NCBI RefSeq assembly: GCF_004136555.1
Contig: NZ_NOIT01000008.1
Location: 62,001-126,000 of the forward strand
Length of the DNA: 64,000 nt
From: Kocuria carniphila
GTDB lineage: Bacteria > Actinomycetota > Actinomycetes > Actinomycetales > Micrococcaceae
Reading direction: 5' to 3'
Position numbers and translations under genes: made by a program. Every line of letters starts with the position of its first letter. Position 1 is the stretch's first letter. The notes below the pieces were generated by a model. That model did no database searches and had not been told where the DNA came from. It saw nothing but the letters and a program-made list of their open reading frames with translations. Positions 27,942-36,826 of the stretch are shown piece after piece.

Positions 27942-28625
27942 ATGTCTGAGGATGACCTGTGCGTAGCTCGCGTACCGATCTTCCAAGGACTGACGCGCCA
28001 GGAGCAGCTGCACGTCGCCGACTTCGTTCGCCCGGTGTGCGTCCACAAGGGGGATATTGTTTGTTCCCCCGGACAGTCGGTGTCGCGTCTGCTGGTGATG
28101 CACAGCGGACAGCTCAAGGTCAGCCACACGGCGGCCAATGGTCAGGAACAGATTCTGCGAACGGTGACAGACGGTGATGTCGTGGGAGAACGGGCCTTCC
28201 TGACGGGCCACCGCCCGGTCGACCTCGTCGTCGCGCTAGAAGACAGTCGGATGTGCGTCTTCGACCACGCCGACCTCTCGGCCCTGCTCCGCGACTACCC
28301 CGACATCAGTCAGCGGATGCTGCGGACACTCTCCGACCGGCTCACCTCAGTCGAGCGACTGCTGGGCGCCGTCACCTCCAGCGACGTCAACGCCCGCGTG
28401 GCGGCCTACCTGCTAGATCTGCCCGGCAGCATGCGAGCAGGCGTACCCACGGTGAGGCTGCCGATGGCGAAACAAGACATCGCCGCCTACCTCGGAACCA
28501 CGCCCGAAACCCTGAGCCGACGCCTCGCCGCGCTCTCCACCTCCGGCATCATCGAACTCCACGGACGCCGAGACGTCTCCATCCTCGACATTGATGCACT
28601 CGAACACGTCGCCACACCCCGATAG
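27942..28625 (+). CDS. Crp/Fnr-family transcriptional regulator
   Basis: A 227-aa regulator with an N-terminal cyclic-nucleotide-like beta-roll (about 15-115: GQEQILRTVTDGDVVGERAFL) and a C-terminal winged HTH (MAKQDIAAYLGTTPETLSRRLAALSTSGII). A single N-terminal Cys (Cys7) and two others are present, but not the FNR 4-Cys cluster pattern, so the signal may be NO/heme or redox instead of an iron-sulphur cluster. It is divergent from the metal-efflux operon, with an FNR-type palindrome in between. It is transposon cargo. Confidence 0.9.
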   Translation: MSEDDLCVARVPIFQGLTRQEQLHVADFVRPVCVHKGDIVCSPGQSVSRLLVMHSGQLKVSHTAANGQEQILRTVTDGDVVGERAFLTGHRPVDLVVALEDSRMCVFDHADLSALLRDYPDISQRMLRTLSDRLTSVERLLGAVTSSDVNARVAAYLLDLPGSMRAGVPTVRLPMAKQDIAAYLGTTPETLSRRLAALSTSGIIELHGRRDVSILDIDALEHVATPR

Positions 28626-28739
28626 CCCGGTACCGTCAGGATGCATCCGAGACGCATCGATACGTCGATCACGGGTCGCGCCAGGAGGATCGAATTCCGA
28701 CGGCTAAAGGTACGGGTGGTCGCGGTCGCCGTCATTGAA

Positions 28740-30385
28740 CCTGGATCCGCCGGCCGGATCGGGCTGAGGGGCGGGTCGTGAGAGCCGAATGCTCCTGTGA
28801 CCAGCGAGAATGGACTTGCTGAGAGTCCCAGACCGCTGAGTTACAGGAGCATCGGTAGTGCGAGTTTCCCACAGCTTCTCCGCTGAGTTCGATGATGACA
28901 ATCTGATCGCTGCCGGTGGGCTGGTGCCGGTGATGCTGCTGGCCGAGTCGGCGGGGCTGTCGGACCTGGTCGATGCGCACATCACCCTGGCCGGCAGCGC
29001 CGGTGCGAACGCGCAGGTGAAGGTCGGTGCGCTGGTCGGCGGGATGGTGGCCGGGGCCGACAGCATCAGCGACATGGACCTGGTCCGCCACGGCGGGATG
29101 GGCCGGGCGTTCAGCGAGTTGCGGGCTCCCACGACGCTGGGCACGCACCTGCGCGGCTATAAGTTCGGGCACGTTCGCCAACTGGACGCGATCGCTTCTC
29201 GGCTGCTGGCCGCGCTGGCCGCTCGGGTGCCTGCGCTGGTGTCCGGCGTCGATGAGATGGCCTACGTCGATCTCGACGACACGATCCGCGAGACTCACGG
29301 CTACGCCAAGCAGGGCGCGGGATACGGCTACAGCGGCGTCAAGGGCCTCAACGCGCTGGTGGCCACGTTGTCGACGCCCACGGCGGCGCCGGTGATCGCC
29401 GGCATCCGGCTGCGCAAGGGCTCGGTGAAGTCACCGCGCGGGGCGGGCAAGATGATCGCCGAGGCCCTGGCCGCGGCTCGCAGGGCAGGGGCCGGGGGCA
29501 TGGTCACGGTGCGCGCCGACAGCGCCTTCTACCAACACGATGTCGTAGCCGCGGTCCGCCGCGGTGGCGCGCACTTCTCCATCACCGCGCGCATGGACGC
29601 GGCCGTGGTCGCCGCCATCTCCCGCATCCCCGAGGAGGCGTGGGTGGGAATCAAGTACCCCGAGGCCATCTGGGACGAGGACGAGCAGCGCTGGGTCTCC
29701 GACGCCGACGTGGCCGAGATCCACTACACCGCCTTCACCTCTCGTAAGAAGGACGACCACACCAGCGCCCGGCTGATCGTGCGCCGCGTCAAGCGACTCA
29801 ACCCGCGGTCGGTGCCCCAGGGCCAGGGCGAGATGTTCAACGTCTACCGTCATCACGCCGTGTTCACCGACTCCCCGCTGTCGATGCTCCAGGCAGAGGC
29901 CGCTCACCGTGACCACGCCATCATCGAGCAGGTCATCGCCGACCTGAAGAACGGTCCGCTGGCCCACATGCCCTCGGCAGTGTTCACCGCCAACAGCGCC
30001 TGGACCGTCCTGGCAGCGATCGCCTTCAACCTCACCCGCGCAGCCGGGGTGCTGGCCTCGCGCTTCCACGCCAAAGCCCGCATGGCCACCATCCGCGCTC
30101 AGCTCATCGCCGTCCCAGCCCGCATCGCCAACCGTGCCCGCACCTGGCTGCTGCACCTACCGCGCAACTGGCCCTGGCAGCAGGCCTGGGATGAGCTCTT
30201 CGAGACCGCCAGCGGCCAACTGACAGCCGCCACCTGACCAGCAAGCCCTGTCCCGACGAGAAGGGACCGAAAGTGGAAAAGCCGGGCAGACCGGCAGGTA
30301 CCGCGCGCCCCCCGTCAGCACCGACAGTCAGGCCATCCACGAGCACCGCTCAATCCGCTCCAGAAACCGGCTCGGCGGATCCAGG
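28740..30385 (+). mobile_element. IS1380-type insertion sequence, copy 2 (intact)
   Basis: A 1,646-bp element with terminal inverted repeat CCTGGATCCGCCG (left 28740-28752, right 30373-30385, perfect 13 bp). The transposase gene is full length. It is close in sequence to copy 1 but clearly diverged, so the two are not a very recent duplication. Confidence 0.88.
28858..30237 (+). CDS. IS1380-family transposase
   Basis: DDE transposase of 459 aa, with the N-terminal region RVSHSFSAEFDDDNLIAAGG and the catalytic core around TVRADSAFYQHDVV (first Asp) and the C-terminal AHRDHAIIEQVIADLKNG (catalytic Glu region). The start is GTG at 28858 after CAGGAG. It could also mobilise the frameshifted copy 1 and the cargo in between. 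Confidence 0.93.
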   Translation: MRVSHSFSAEFDDDNLIAAGGLVPVMLLAESAGLSDLVDAHITLAGSAGANAQVKVGALVGGMVAGADSISDMDLVRHGGMGRAFSELRAPTTLGTHLRGYKFGHVRQLDAIASRLLAALAARVPALVSGVDEMAYVDLDDTIRETHGYAKQGAGYGYSGVKGLNALVATLSTPTAAPVIAGIRLRKGSVKSPRGAGKMIAEALAAARRAGAGGMVTVRADSAFYQHDVVAAVRRGGAHFSITARMDAAVVAAISRIPEEAWVGIKYPEAIWDEDEQRWVSDADVAEIHYTAFTSRKKDDHTSARLIVRRVKRLNPRSVPQGQGEMFNVYRHHAVFTDSPLSMLQAEAAHRDHAIIEQVIADLKNGPLAHMPSAVFTANSAWTVLAAIAFNLTRAAGVLASRFHAKARMATIRAQLIAVPARIANRARTWLLHLPRNWPWQQAWDELFETASGQLTAAT

Positions 30386-30430
30386 CTCAGGCTCGCCGCC
30401 GACTCACCGAATCCACCGAATGCACGTATG

Positions 30431-30483
30431 CCACCGTTGGTGGGGCGTGCGCACCTCCCTCATGAGACGACTCATGAGGGAGG
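30431..30483. promoter_or_regulatory. Cluster of inverted repeats before the relaxase gene (oriT or operator)
   Basis: Three palindromes follow each other: CCACC-GTT-GGTGG (30431-30443), GTGCGCAC (30447-30454), and a perfect 13-bp hairpin with 4-base loop ACGA (30454-30466 with 30471-30483). The right arm of the last contains GGGAGG, the ribosome binding site of the relaxase gene. Such clusters are typical of oriT sites or relaxase autoregulation. Confidence 0.55.
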
Positions 30484-30488
30484 CCAGG

Positions 30489-33400
30489 ATGAAGGGCGGG
30501 GTGATCCTGTTCCGCGGCAGCGGTGCTGCCGCGCGCCGCTATGTCGAGGCCGACCGTTCCCGTGCCGATGAGTATTACCTCGGCGCAGACGACACCGTGG
30601 CCGAGTACGCCGTGCTCGACAGCGCAGGCGAGGCCATCGCCGCCCGTTCCCTGTCAGCGGTCGAGTACGAGGGCTGGGTGGACTGGACGGAGCCGATGAC
30701 GGGCGAGTCGATGGGCACGCCTCGCGCGGCCGGTGAGGGCACGAAGGGGTCGCCGTTGTTCGCGGAGATGACGATCAACGCCCCCAAGAGCCTGTCGGTC
30801 GCCGCCACCCTCCACCCCGAGGTTTCCGAAGCCCTCGACTCCGCGCAGCAGGACGCCCTCGCGGAGATTCGCCGCTGGCTCGGCCAGCACAGCGTGACTC
30901 GGGTCGGCCCGCGCGACGCGCGCGAGGTCGTGCCCATCGAGCGGATGCAAGTGGTCGGCATCGGTCACAAGACCTCCCGTGCTGGTGATCCGCACCGGCA
31001 TATCCACATGCAGATCGGCACCCGCGTCTTCGCCGCCGAGAAGTGGCGGGCATTGGACACCGCCGCACTGTTCAAGCAGCAGGGAGCGATCCGTGCCCTC
31101 GGCACTGCAGTGATCGCCGCACACCCTGAACTTGCCGAGACGTTGAGCCGCTACGGTCTGACCCTCGACACCGCATCCGGTGAAGTAGTCGAGTTGGAGC
31201 CGTTCAACGCGGTCATGTCGAAGCGGTCGGCGCAGATCAGGCGCAACCTCGACCGGCTCGAAGCCGAATGGGAAGCCGCGCATCCTGGCGAAGTTCTCGG
31301 CCCGGTCATGACCGCGAGGTTGCAGGGCATCGCGTGGGCGCACCAGCGCCCCGGCAAGAAGCCCGCCGACCTCAAAGACGAGCAATGGTGGGTACAGGAA
31401 CTCACGGATGCCGGATACAACCCCGACAAGCTCGAACACCGTGTCGCGCAACCGGTGGTGTCGGTGGATGACCTCGCGGTGCAGGAGATTGCATCACGGG
31501 CACTGGACCGCAGCGCTGCCGGAGCGTCGGCGTGGACACGGCACACCGTTCAAGAGCATGTCACCCGCATCACCACCGAGGCGGGCGTGCAGGCGAGTCC
31601 TGCCGAGTTGCGGGAGTTCATCGGGATTGCGACCGACCTTGCGACCAGCGACTGTTTCTCCGTCCTGCCACCGGGCGTACCTGCCCCGGAGCATGTCGCG
31701 CACCTGACCAGCCTGAGTGTGGTCGCTGCCGAAGCCGGGCTGCGTGACCAGCTCACCGCGGCCGTTCCCGCCGACGAACCTCAGCATCCCGAGGTATCCA
31801 AGACGGCGGACGCCGTAGGGCTTGATGAAGGCCAGCGCGTCGCCGCTGCGGCGGTCGCCTCACCCGATCCTCTCGTGATCGTGGAAGGAGCCGCAGGCAG
31901 TGGGAAGACGACCATGCTGCACACCGCAATCACCGTCGCCGCTGAGCACGGACGCAGTGCGCGGGTGGTTGCGCCGACCAAGCGTGCTGCACAGGTCGCC
32001 CACGATGAACTCGACGTGCCTGCAACGTCGGTTGCAGCACTGGTGTACGCGCACGGATGGAGATGGAACGACGACGGCGTATGGACACGCCTCGCCGTAG
32101 GTGACCCCGACCCCGCAACCGGCAGCACCTACACCGGTCCACCCGAGCACGCCCGACTGTCGCGGGGCGAGCGGGTGATTGTGGACGAGGCGGGAATGCT
32201 CGACCAGGACACCGCCCACGCCCTGTTGACCGTCACCACCGAGGTCGGGGCGACGGTCGCCCTCGTGGGTGACCGCGCACAGTTGCCCGCTGTCGGTCGT
32301 GGCGGGGTGCTCGACATGGCCGCGCAGATTCTCGGCCGCACCTACGACATGAGCGAACTCCACCGCTTCACCGACCCCGAGTACGCGGCTCTCACATTGG
32401 CGATGCGCGACCGGGCGAATCCCGGCGAGGCGTTCGACCGGCTCGCCGCGATGGGGCTCGTGACCCTGCACGCCGACGACGAGCAGGCCCGCGAGCACAT
32501 CACCGAGCACGCCCGCGAGGGCGAGACGATCACGGTCGCCACGAATGACGAGGCGGCGGCGTTGAACGAGCGCATCCGCCTCGGAAGGGTCGAGGTTGGC
32601 GAGGTGGACGATACGGTGACCGCGACCGGCAGCGACGACCTCACCATCGGGGCAGGTGACCTGATCCAAACCCGCCGAAACGACACCGCGCTCGGCGTGG
32701 CGAACCGGCAACAGTGGATCGTCCAGCAGGTCACCGAGGATGGCACTGTGAACGCGCGGGAGGCTGCCAGCGACCGCAAGAACCCCCGCACCGTCACCCT
32801 GCCCGCCGAATACCTGGCAGAGCACGCGCACCTGTCTTACGCTGCGACTGCCTACGGTGTTCAAGGCGCGACCGTCGATGGTTCGCACACGGTGTTGACA
32901 AAGGCGACGAGCGCGGCAGGTGTCTACGTCGGTATGACCCGAGGCCGCGAGACGAACCGGCTCCACATCGTCGCCACGGACATGGCCGACGCCAGGACGC
33001 AGTTCATCGGCGCGATGGAACGCGACCCGGCAGACCGCGGCCTCGACCACGCCACCGCCCAAGCCGCCGAAGCGGTGCGCGGATTCGTCGCAGACGGCCC
33101 AGTGCGGCTGGTCACCGAAGAACTCGCCCGCCTCGACCACGAGACCGAGCGTGCAGAACAGGCGGCGGAACGGTGGGAGCAGATCGCCGCGAGGTTCGAC
33201 GCCCAACGCGCTACCCACCAGGCTGAGGACGAGGACAGTGCCGCTGTGCTCCGACGAGCCGAGGACGCCGCCGAGCAGGTGCGTGCCGAGGTCACCGGGC
33301 CGCTGACGGTGCAGGCCGAGACTGATGGTGCCGCCTACCTCGACGCCGTCGCAAACGAGGCCGCCGCCCGTGGTCGCCTCGCCACGGTGGGCAGGTTCGG

Positions 33401-33947
33401 CAAGCGCAAGGCCCGTACCGAGCAGCAGGCCGCGACCGAGCGCACCCGGACGTTGCGCGGGCAGGTCAGCATCGAGTGGGGCACCACACCAGCGAACCCT
33501 GATCGTCTCCCCGAATGGGCAGGCAAGGTCGCCGCGAACCGCGCCGAGAGTGACCCCCGAGTGGCCGAGGCCGCCCAGACTGTCGAAGCCGCCACCGCCG
33601 ACCGCGACACGATGCGGAAGCGGCACCAGCAGGAGCACACGGCGTTGCTCGTAAACGAGTACGGGGCCGAACACGCCCAGGCAGCCCGGTACGGGATGCG
33701 TCGCACCGCCAACCCACGCCGTCAAGCGCACGACGCCAAGAACCGGGCCGCGCTGCTACGGTCAGAGGCCGACGAACTCCGCGCCCTCCCCATCAACGAC
33801 GCAGCCCGTCTGATCGAGACCAAGCACGCCGCACAGGAGCAGGCGCGACAGGACGCCACCGAACGAGCACGAAAACTCCGCGACCCGTTCGAGCGCGACC
33901 CCCGCCGAACCGACCCAAGCCGCGAGGGACCGAGACGGTCCCTGTAG
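30489..33947 (+). CDS. MobF-type conjugative relaxase with helicase domain
   Basis: A TrwC/TraA-like protein of 1,152 aa that nicks at oriT and unwinds DNA for conjugation. The N-terminal relaxase domain has Tyr candidates in ADEYYLG (catalytic Tyr expected here) and the metal-binding HRHIH near residue 167. The central RecD-like helicase has Walker A GAAGSGKTT near 467 and VIVDEAGML. The C-terminal third is a long charged coiled region. The frame is open upstream into the IS, but ATG 30489 (MKGGVILFRGSG) follows GGGAGG and matches the family start. No T4SS genes are seen, so this is probably a mobilisation function only. Confidence 0.9.
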   Translation: MKGGVILFRGSGAAARRYVEADRSRADEYYLGADDTVAEYAVLDSAGEAIAARSLSAVEYEGWVDWTEPMTGESMGTPRAAGEGTKGSPLFAEMTINAPKSLSVAATLHPEVSEALDSAQQDALAEIRRWLGQHSVTRVGPRDAREVVPIERMQVVGIGHKTSRAGDPHRHIHMQIGTRVFAAEKWRALDTAALFKQQGAIRALGTAVIAAHPELAETLSRYGLTLDTASGEVVELEPFNAVMSKRSAQIRRNLDRLEAEWEAAHPGEVLGPVMTARLQGIAWAHQRPGKKPADLKDEQWWVQELTDAGYNPDKLEHRVAQPVVSVDDLAVQEIASRALDRSAAGASAWTRHTVQEHVTRITTEAGVQASPAELREFIGIATDLATSDCFSVLPPGVPAPEHVAHLTSLSVVAAEAGLRDQLTAAVPADEPQHPEVSKTADAVGLDEGQRVAAAAVASPDPLVIVEGAAGSGKTTMLHTAITVAAEHGRSARVVAPTKRAAQVAHDELDVPATSVAALVYAHGWRWNDDGVWTRLAVGDPDPATGSTYTGPPEHARLSRGERVIVDEAGMLDQDTAHALLTVTTEVGATVALVGDRAQLPAVGRGGVLDMAAQILGRTYDMSELHRFTDPEYAALTLAMRDRANPGEAFDRLAAMGLVTLHADDEQAREHITEHAREGETITVATNDEAAALNERIRLGRVEVGEVDDTVTATGSDDLTIGAGDLIQTRRNDTALGVANRQQWIVQQVTEDGTVNAREAASDRKNPRTVTLPAEYLAEHAHLSYAATAYGVQGATVDGSHTVLTKATSAAGVYVGMTRGRETNRLHIVATDMADARTQFIGAMERDPADRGLDHATAQAAEAVRGFVADGPVRLVTEELARLDHETERAEQAAERWEQIAARFDAQRATHQAEDEDSAAVLRRAEDAAEQVRAEVTGPLTVQAETDGAAYLDAVANEAAARGRLATVGRFGKRKARTEQQAATERTRTLRGQVSIEWGTTPANPDRLPEWAGKVAANRAESDPRVAEAAQTVEAATADRDTMRKRHQQEHTALLVNEYGAEHAQAARYGMRRTANPRRQAHDAKNRAALLRSEADELRALPINDAARLIETKHAAQEQARQDATERARKLRDPFERDPRRTDPSREGPRRSL

Positions 33948-34065
33948 CCGGGCGCAGCTCGACAGTAGGCACGCGAGCAAAGCGACGACGTGAGCCCCGG
34001 GGCTCGGATATGCTCAACGGAAGGGAGCAGACCTCTCTATGGGCACGAGTTCAAAGGAGACAAAC

Positions 34066-34542
34066 ATGGCCGTTTTCTATTCTTTCCACTACGACAGAGA
34101 TGTTCATCGCGTGCAACTCATCGAGCAGATGGGAGCACTTGAAGGGCAGCCGATCCTCAACCATCAAGAGTGGGAGACGATCAAGAGCGGTGGTGACAAA
34201 GCCATCAAAGAGTGGATTTCTGACAAGATGAAGTGGAAGTCAGCGGTCATCGTTCTTATTGGCAAAGAGACTGCGTCTCGGGAATGGGTTCAGTACGAGA
34301 TACAGAAGGCTTGGGATGACAAAAAGCCGCTTCTCGGCATTCAGATCCATGGCCTGTCCTCGATGGGGAGCGTCGACTCGGCAGGGTCGAATCCCTTTGA
34401 CAAAGTCCCAGGCGTCTCAGGAGTTCCAATCTTTGATCCGACACAGACAGACTGGACGGGGAAGATCGATTCCAAGGCCACCTACAACTACCTGAAAGAT
34501 CGCCTGAAGACATGGGCAACGCAGGGCAAGACTCGTCTGTGA
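34066..34542 (+). CDS. TIR-like (ThsB/DUF1863-type) protein
   Basis: A 158-aa single-domain protein of the TIR-like DUF1863 group that includes Thoeris ThsB. It begins MAVFYSFHYDRDVHRV and has the TIR WxxxE motif at 74-78 (W74, E78), the position of the catalytic Glu of TIR NAD-consuming enzymes. It would sense infection and make a nucleotide signal from NAD, or deplete NAD; this is inference from the family. ATG 34066 follows AAAGGAGA. It overlaps the HIT gene. Base composition is visibly lower in GC than the adjacent relaxase gene. Confidence 0.85.
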   Translation: MAVFYSFHYDRDVHRVQLIEQMGALEGQPILNHQEWETIKSGGDKAIKEWISDKMKWKSAVIVLIGKETASREWVQYEIQKAWDDKKPLLGIQIHGLSSMGSVDSAGSNPFDKVPGVSGVPIFDPTQTDWTGKIDSKATYNYLKDRLKTWATQGKTRL

Positions 34543-34979
34543 CCGCTGATCCCGATTGCCCGTTCTGCACAATTGTGCAACGGAACGATCCCGATGTGCG
34601 CGAGGTGTATCGGGACGATCAGGTGGTGGCCTTTTTCCCCACGGACCCGGCCGTGCTGGGACACACTCTGATCGTCCCGCGCGCGCATGTCCCCTTTGTT
34701 TGGGAGCTACACGATGAGGATGCAGAGCACATCGGCCTGCTTACCTCACGCATGTCGCGAGTAATCGTGGAAACCACTGGAGCCGAGGGGCTCAACGTTA
34801 TTCAGTCGAACGGACACGTTGCTACCCAGAGTGTCAATCACGTCCACGTTCACCTCGTCCCGAGATGGACGAACGATGCCATAGGGCGCATCTGGCCCCC
34901 CGAGACTCGCTACTCCGAGCATGCGAAAGACGAGACTTGGGATGCTCTCCGTAACGCTTGTAGAGGGCTTCGACTATGA
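34539..34979 (+). CDS. HIT-family nucleotide hydrolase/transferase
   Basis: A 146-aa histidine-triad protein with H101-V-H103-V-H105-L-V-P and a CPFC pair near the N-terminus. Family members hydrolyse or transfer nucleotides (ADP-ribosyl/AMP compounds, Ap4A). Here it is embedded between a TIR gene and a membrane protein gene, unusual for a housekeeping HIT protein. The GTG at 34539 overlaps the TIR stop (GTGA), suggesting coupling; an ATG at 34512 would add nine residues. Its own stop overlaps the next start (ATGA). A role in trimming a TIR-made signal is a hypothesis. Confidence 0.88.
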   Translation: MTADPDCPFCTIVQRNDPDVREVYRDDQVVAFFPTDPAVLGHTLIVPRAHVPFVWELHDEDAEHIGLLTSRMSRVIVETTGAEGLNVIQSNGHVATQSVNHVHVHLVPRWTNDAIGRIWPPETRYSEHAKDETWDALRNACRGLRL

Positions 34980-35509
34980 CGGATCACGACACGACCAAGA
35001 GGGAAGACACAAGAGAAACCGTCAGGTTAAAGCACCTCGACTACATTCAGAGCATCGTCGCTCGAATGGCTCATTCCTCGACGCAGGCAAAGAGTTGGCT
35101 CTTGCCTGTGGTCACTGCGACGTTCGGATACGCGCTTACCCAACGGTCGGGAACTGTAGCATTGTTAGGTATCGCCGCCATTCTGCTGTTCGGCTACATG
35201 GATGCGAGTTACCTCCGGCAAGAGCGAGCGTACAGGCGGCTCTACAATGCCGTCGCTTCGGGGAAGAAGATTCCCGAGCTATCACTCGACCCGCATGATA
35301 TCGACCGCAAGATTCCAGACGCGGATGGCGATCCGTCACCGAGGGACAAATCCGACGAAGAGCCAAGTTTTTGGAGGAAGTTGCGGACGGCCTTCCGTGG
35401 CTGGTTCTTCTTTGACCCTAGAGTCTGGTTCTCGTGGTCAATCTTCCCCTTCTACGGAGGATTCCTCGCTGTTGGAATCGCTGTTCTTTGGTACGCAGTT
35501 CCCCGCTGA
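34976..35509 (+). CDS. Small three-TM protein, putative effector of the TIR cassette
   Basis: A 177-aa protein with helices at about 39-55, 58-76 and 153-174. A charged loop lies between the second and third, and the hinge MDASYLRQERAYRRLY follows the second. Small proteins of this kind (RM near the start, then two close helices, then D-x-x-YLRQER) are known to me as neighbours of DUF1863 TIR proteins, but I know of no proven function. It starts in an ATGA overlap with the HIT stop. Its membrane topology and partner genes suggest a membrane effector triggered by the TIR signal. Confidence 0.78.
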   Translation: MTDHDTTKREDTRETVRLKHLDYIQSIVARMAHSSTQAKSWLLPVVTATFGYALTQRSGTVALLGIAAILLFGYMDASYLRQERAYRRLYNAVASGKKIPELSLDPHDIDRKIPDADGDPSPRDKSDEEPSFWRKLRTAFRGWFFFDPRVWFSWSIFPFYGGFLAVGIAVLWYAVPR

Positions 35510-35667
35510 GCCAGCTGACCAGGCACTGAACAGCGCCTCGACGTGACCCAATTAGATTCCCCTTTGGCAATTCGAACGCAGGATCGCACGGCAAAGTAAC
35601 TGGTGTCCTCAGCAAGCAGTACACTGGAACTGCGCAGACGCGCACGATCACAGGTGAGTGTGTTTGG

Positions 35668-36680
35668 GGTACCTCGGCTACGCGGTCACCACCCACAGGG
35701 CGCAGGGCGTCACCGTCGACACCTCACACGTCCTGGTTGAACCGACCACGACGCGGGAGAACTTCTACGTCGCGATGACCCGCGGCAAGGACGCCAACCG
35801 CGCCTACGTGGTCCTCGACAGGGCCGACGAGCACGCTAGCCCGCATCCCGGTGACAACCCCGACGCGACCGGCCGGTCCGTGCTGTATGGCGTCCTGCAA
35901 CACGTTGGGGCCGAGCTGTCCGCGCACGAGACCATCACCGCCAAACAGGAGCACTGGGGCTCGATCGCCCAACTCGCCGCCGAGTACGAGACCATCGCCG
36001 CCGCAGCCCAACACGACCGCTGGGCCACCCTCATCCGGTCCTCCGGACTCACCGCCGAACAAGCCGACGCCGCGATCGAGTCTGACGCGTTCGGGGCGCT
36101 CACCGCCGAGCTGCGCCGGGCTGAGGCCAACCACCACGACGTAGACCGCTTGTTCCCGCGCCTGGTCGCCGCGCGCGGGTTCGCCGATGCTGACGACATC
36201 GCCTCCGTCCTGCACTACCGCGTAGCCCGCGCCACCGCCCGCCCGGCCGGCTCAGGCCGCACCCGCAAGACGCCACGGCTCATCGCCGGACTGATCCCAT
36301 CCGTGGATGGTCCGATGGCAGGCGATATGCGCAAGGCGCTCGATGAACGTCGCCAGCTCATCGGGCAGCGCACCAGCACCGTCCTGGATAGCGCCCTCAC
36401 TGACCAAGAGCCCTGGACTGCCGCGCTCGGCCCGGTGCCCGAGGGCGAGAAAGAAGCGAAGGCGTGGCGGCGCGATGCCAGAGTGGTGGCGGCCTACCGC
36501 GACCGCTATCAGGTCACCAGCAGCCGCGCTCTCGGTCCCGAACCAGAGAGCGCGGCGCAGAAGATTGACCATGCCCGCGCCGATGCCGCTCTCCTCCGCG
36601 CACAGGCCATCACCAAGCCTCAACAGGACGGACCGGGACGGCGTCCAATCGCAAATCAGCCGATCGGCCCGCGACTGTGA
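35668..36680 (+). pseudogene. 3' remnant of a second, different MobF relaxase-helicase gene
   Basis: About 337 codons matching only the end of the helicase domain and the C-terminal tail of a TraA/MobF protein. It has GYAVTTHRAQGVTVDTSHVL and ENFYVAMTRGKDANRAYVV, which are helicase motifs V/VI. The relaxase domain and Walker motifs are missing. The residues differ from the complete MobF protein at 30489-33947 (there SYAATAYGVQGATVDG), so it derives from another conjugative element, not from duplication. The TIR cassette lies between the two. Confidence 0.85.
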
Positions 36681-36757
36681 GCCCTTCAAGACGTCAGAAC
36701 TCGGGCGTATCGTAGAAGCGAGGCACGTTTCTCCTCACCACTCGGCCACACGCGGTC

Positions 36758-36773
36758 GGCCCGACTTCGGGCC
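36758..36773 (+). terminator. Terminator after the MobF remnant
   Basis: A 7-bp stem GGCCCGA/TCGGGCC with a 2-base loop as drawn (more likely a CTTC tetra-loop with fewer pairs), followed by TTTCTC. Confidence 0.55.
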
Positions 36774-36826
36774 TTTCTCAACGCACTGCCTCCTCAGGTG
36801 AAACGTGCGATTGAGAGGAGCCGAAC

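Larger units (their letters stand above)
21906..30390. mobile_element. Putative composite transposon with two IS1380-type copies
   Basis: Two copies in the same orientation (21910-23559 and 28740-30385) flank about 5.2 kb of metal/redox genes. The primase gene is interrupted at the left outer end. TCAG occurs just outside the left end (21906-21909), and also one base beyond each right end (23561-23564, 30387-30390). This could be a 4-bp target duplication or part of the right terminus. Confidence 0.6.

Noticed and set aside
31860-33731. A 623-codon antisense frame inside the relaxase gene
   Set aside because: High GC produces long antisense frames; the sense strand has clear helicase motifs and the antisense product resembles nothing known.
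35692-35704. A 13-base exact match to the tRNA-Lys 3' end (CCCACAGGGCGCA), which could be attR of the island
   Set aside because: It lies inside the conserved helicase motif codons (THRAQ) of the MobF remnant, and the homology of that remnant already begins about 20 bases earlier. The match is unlikely by chance but is explained by the coding sequence; without a junction in relatives I do not call it an attachment site.
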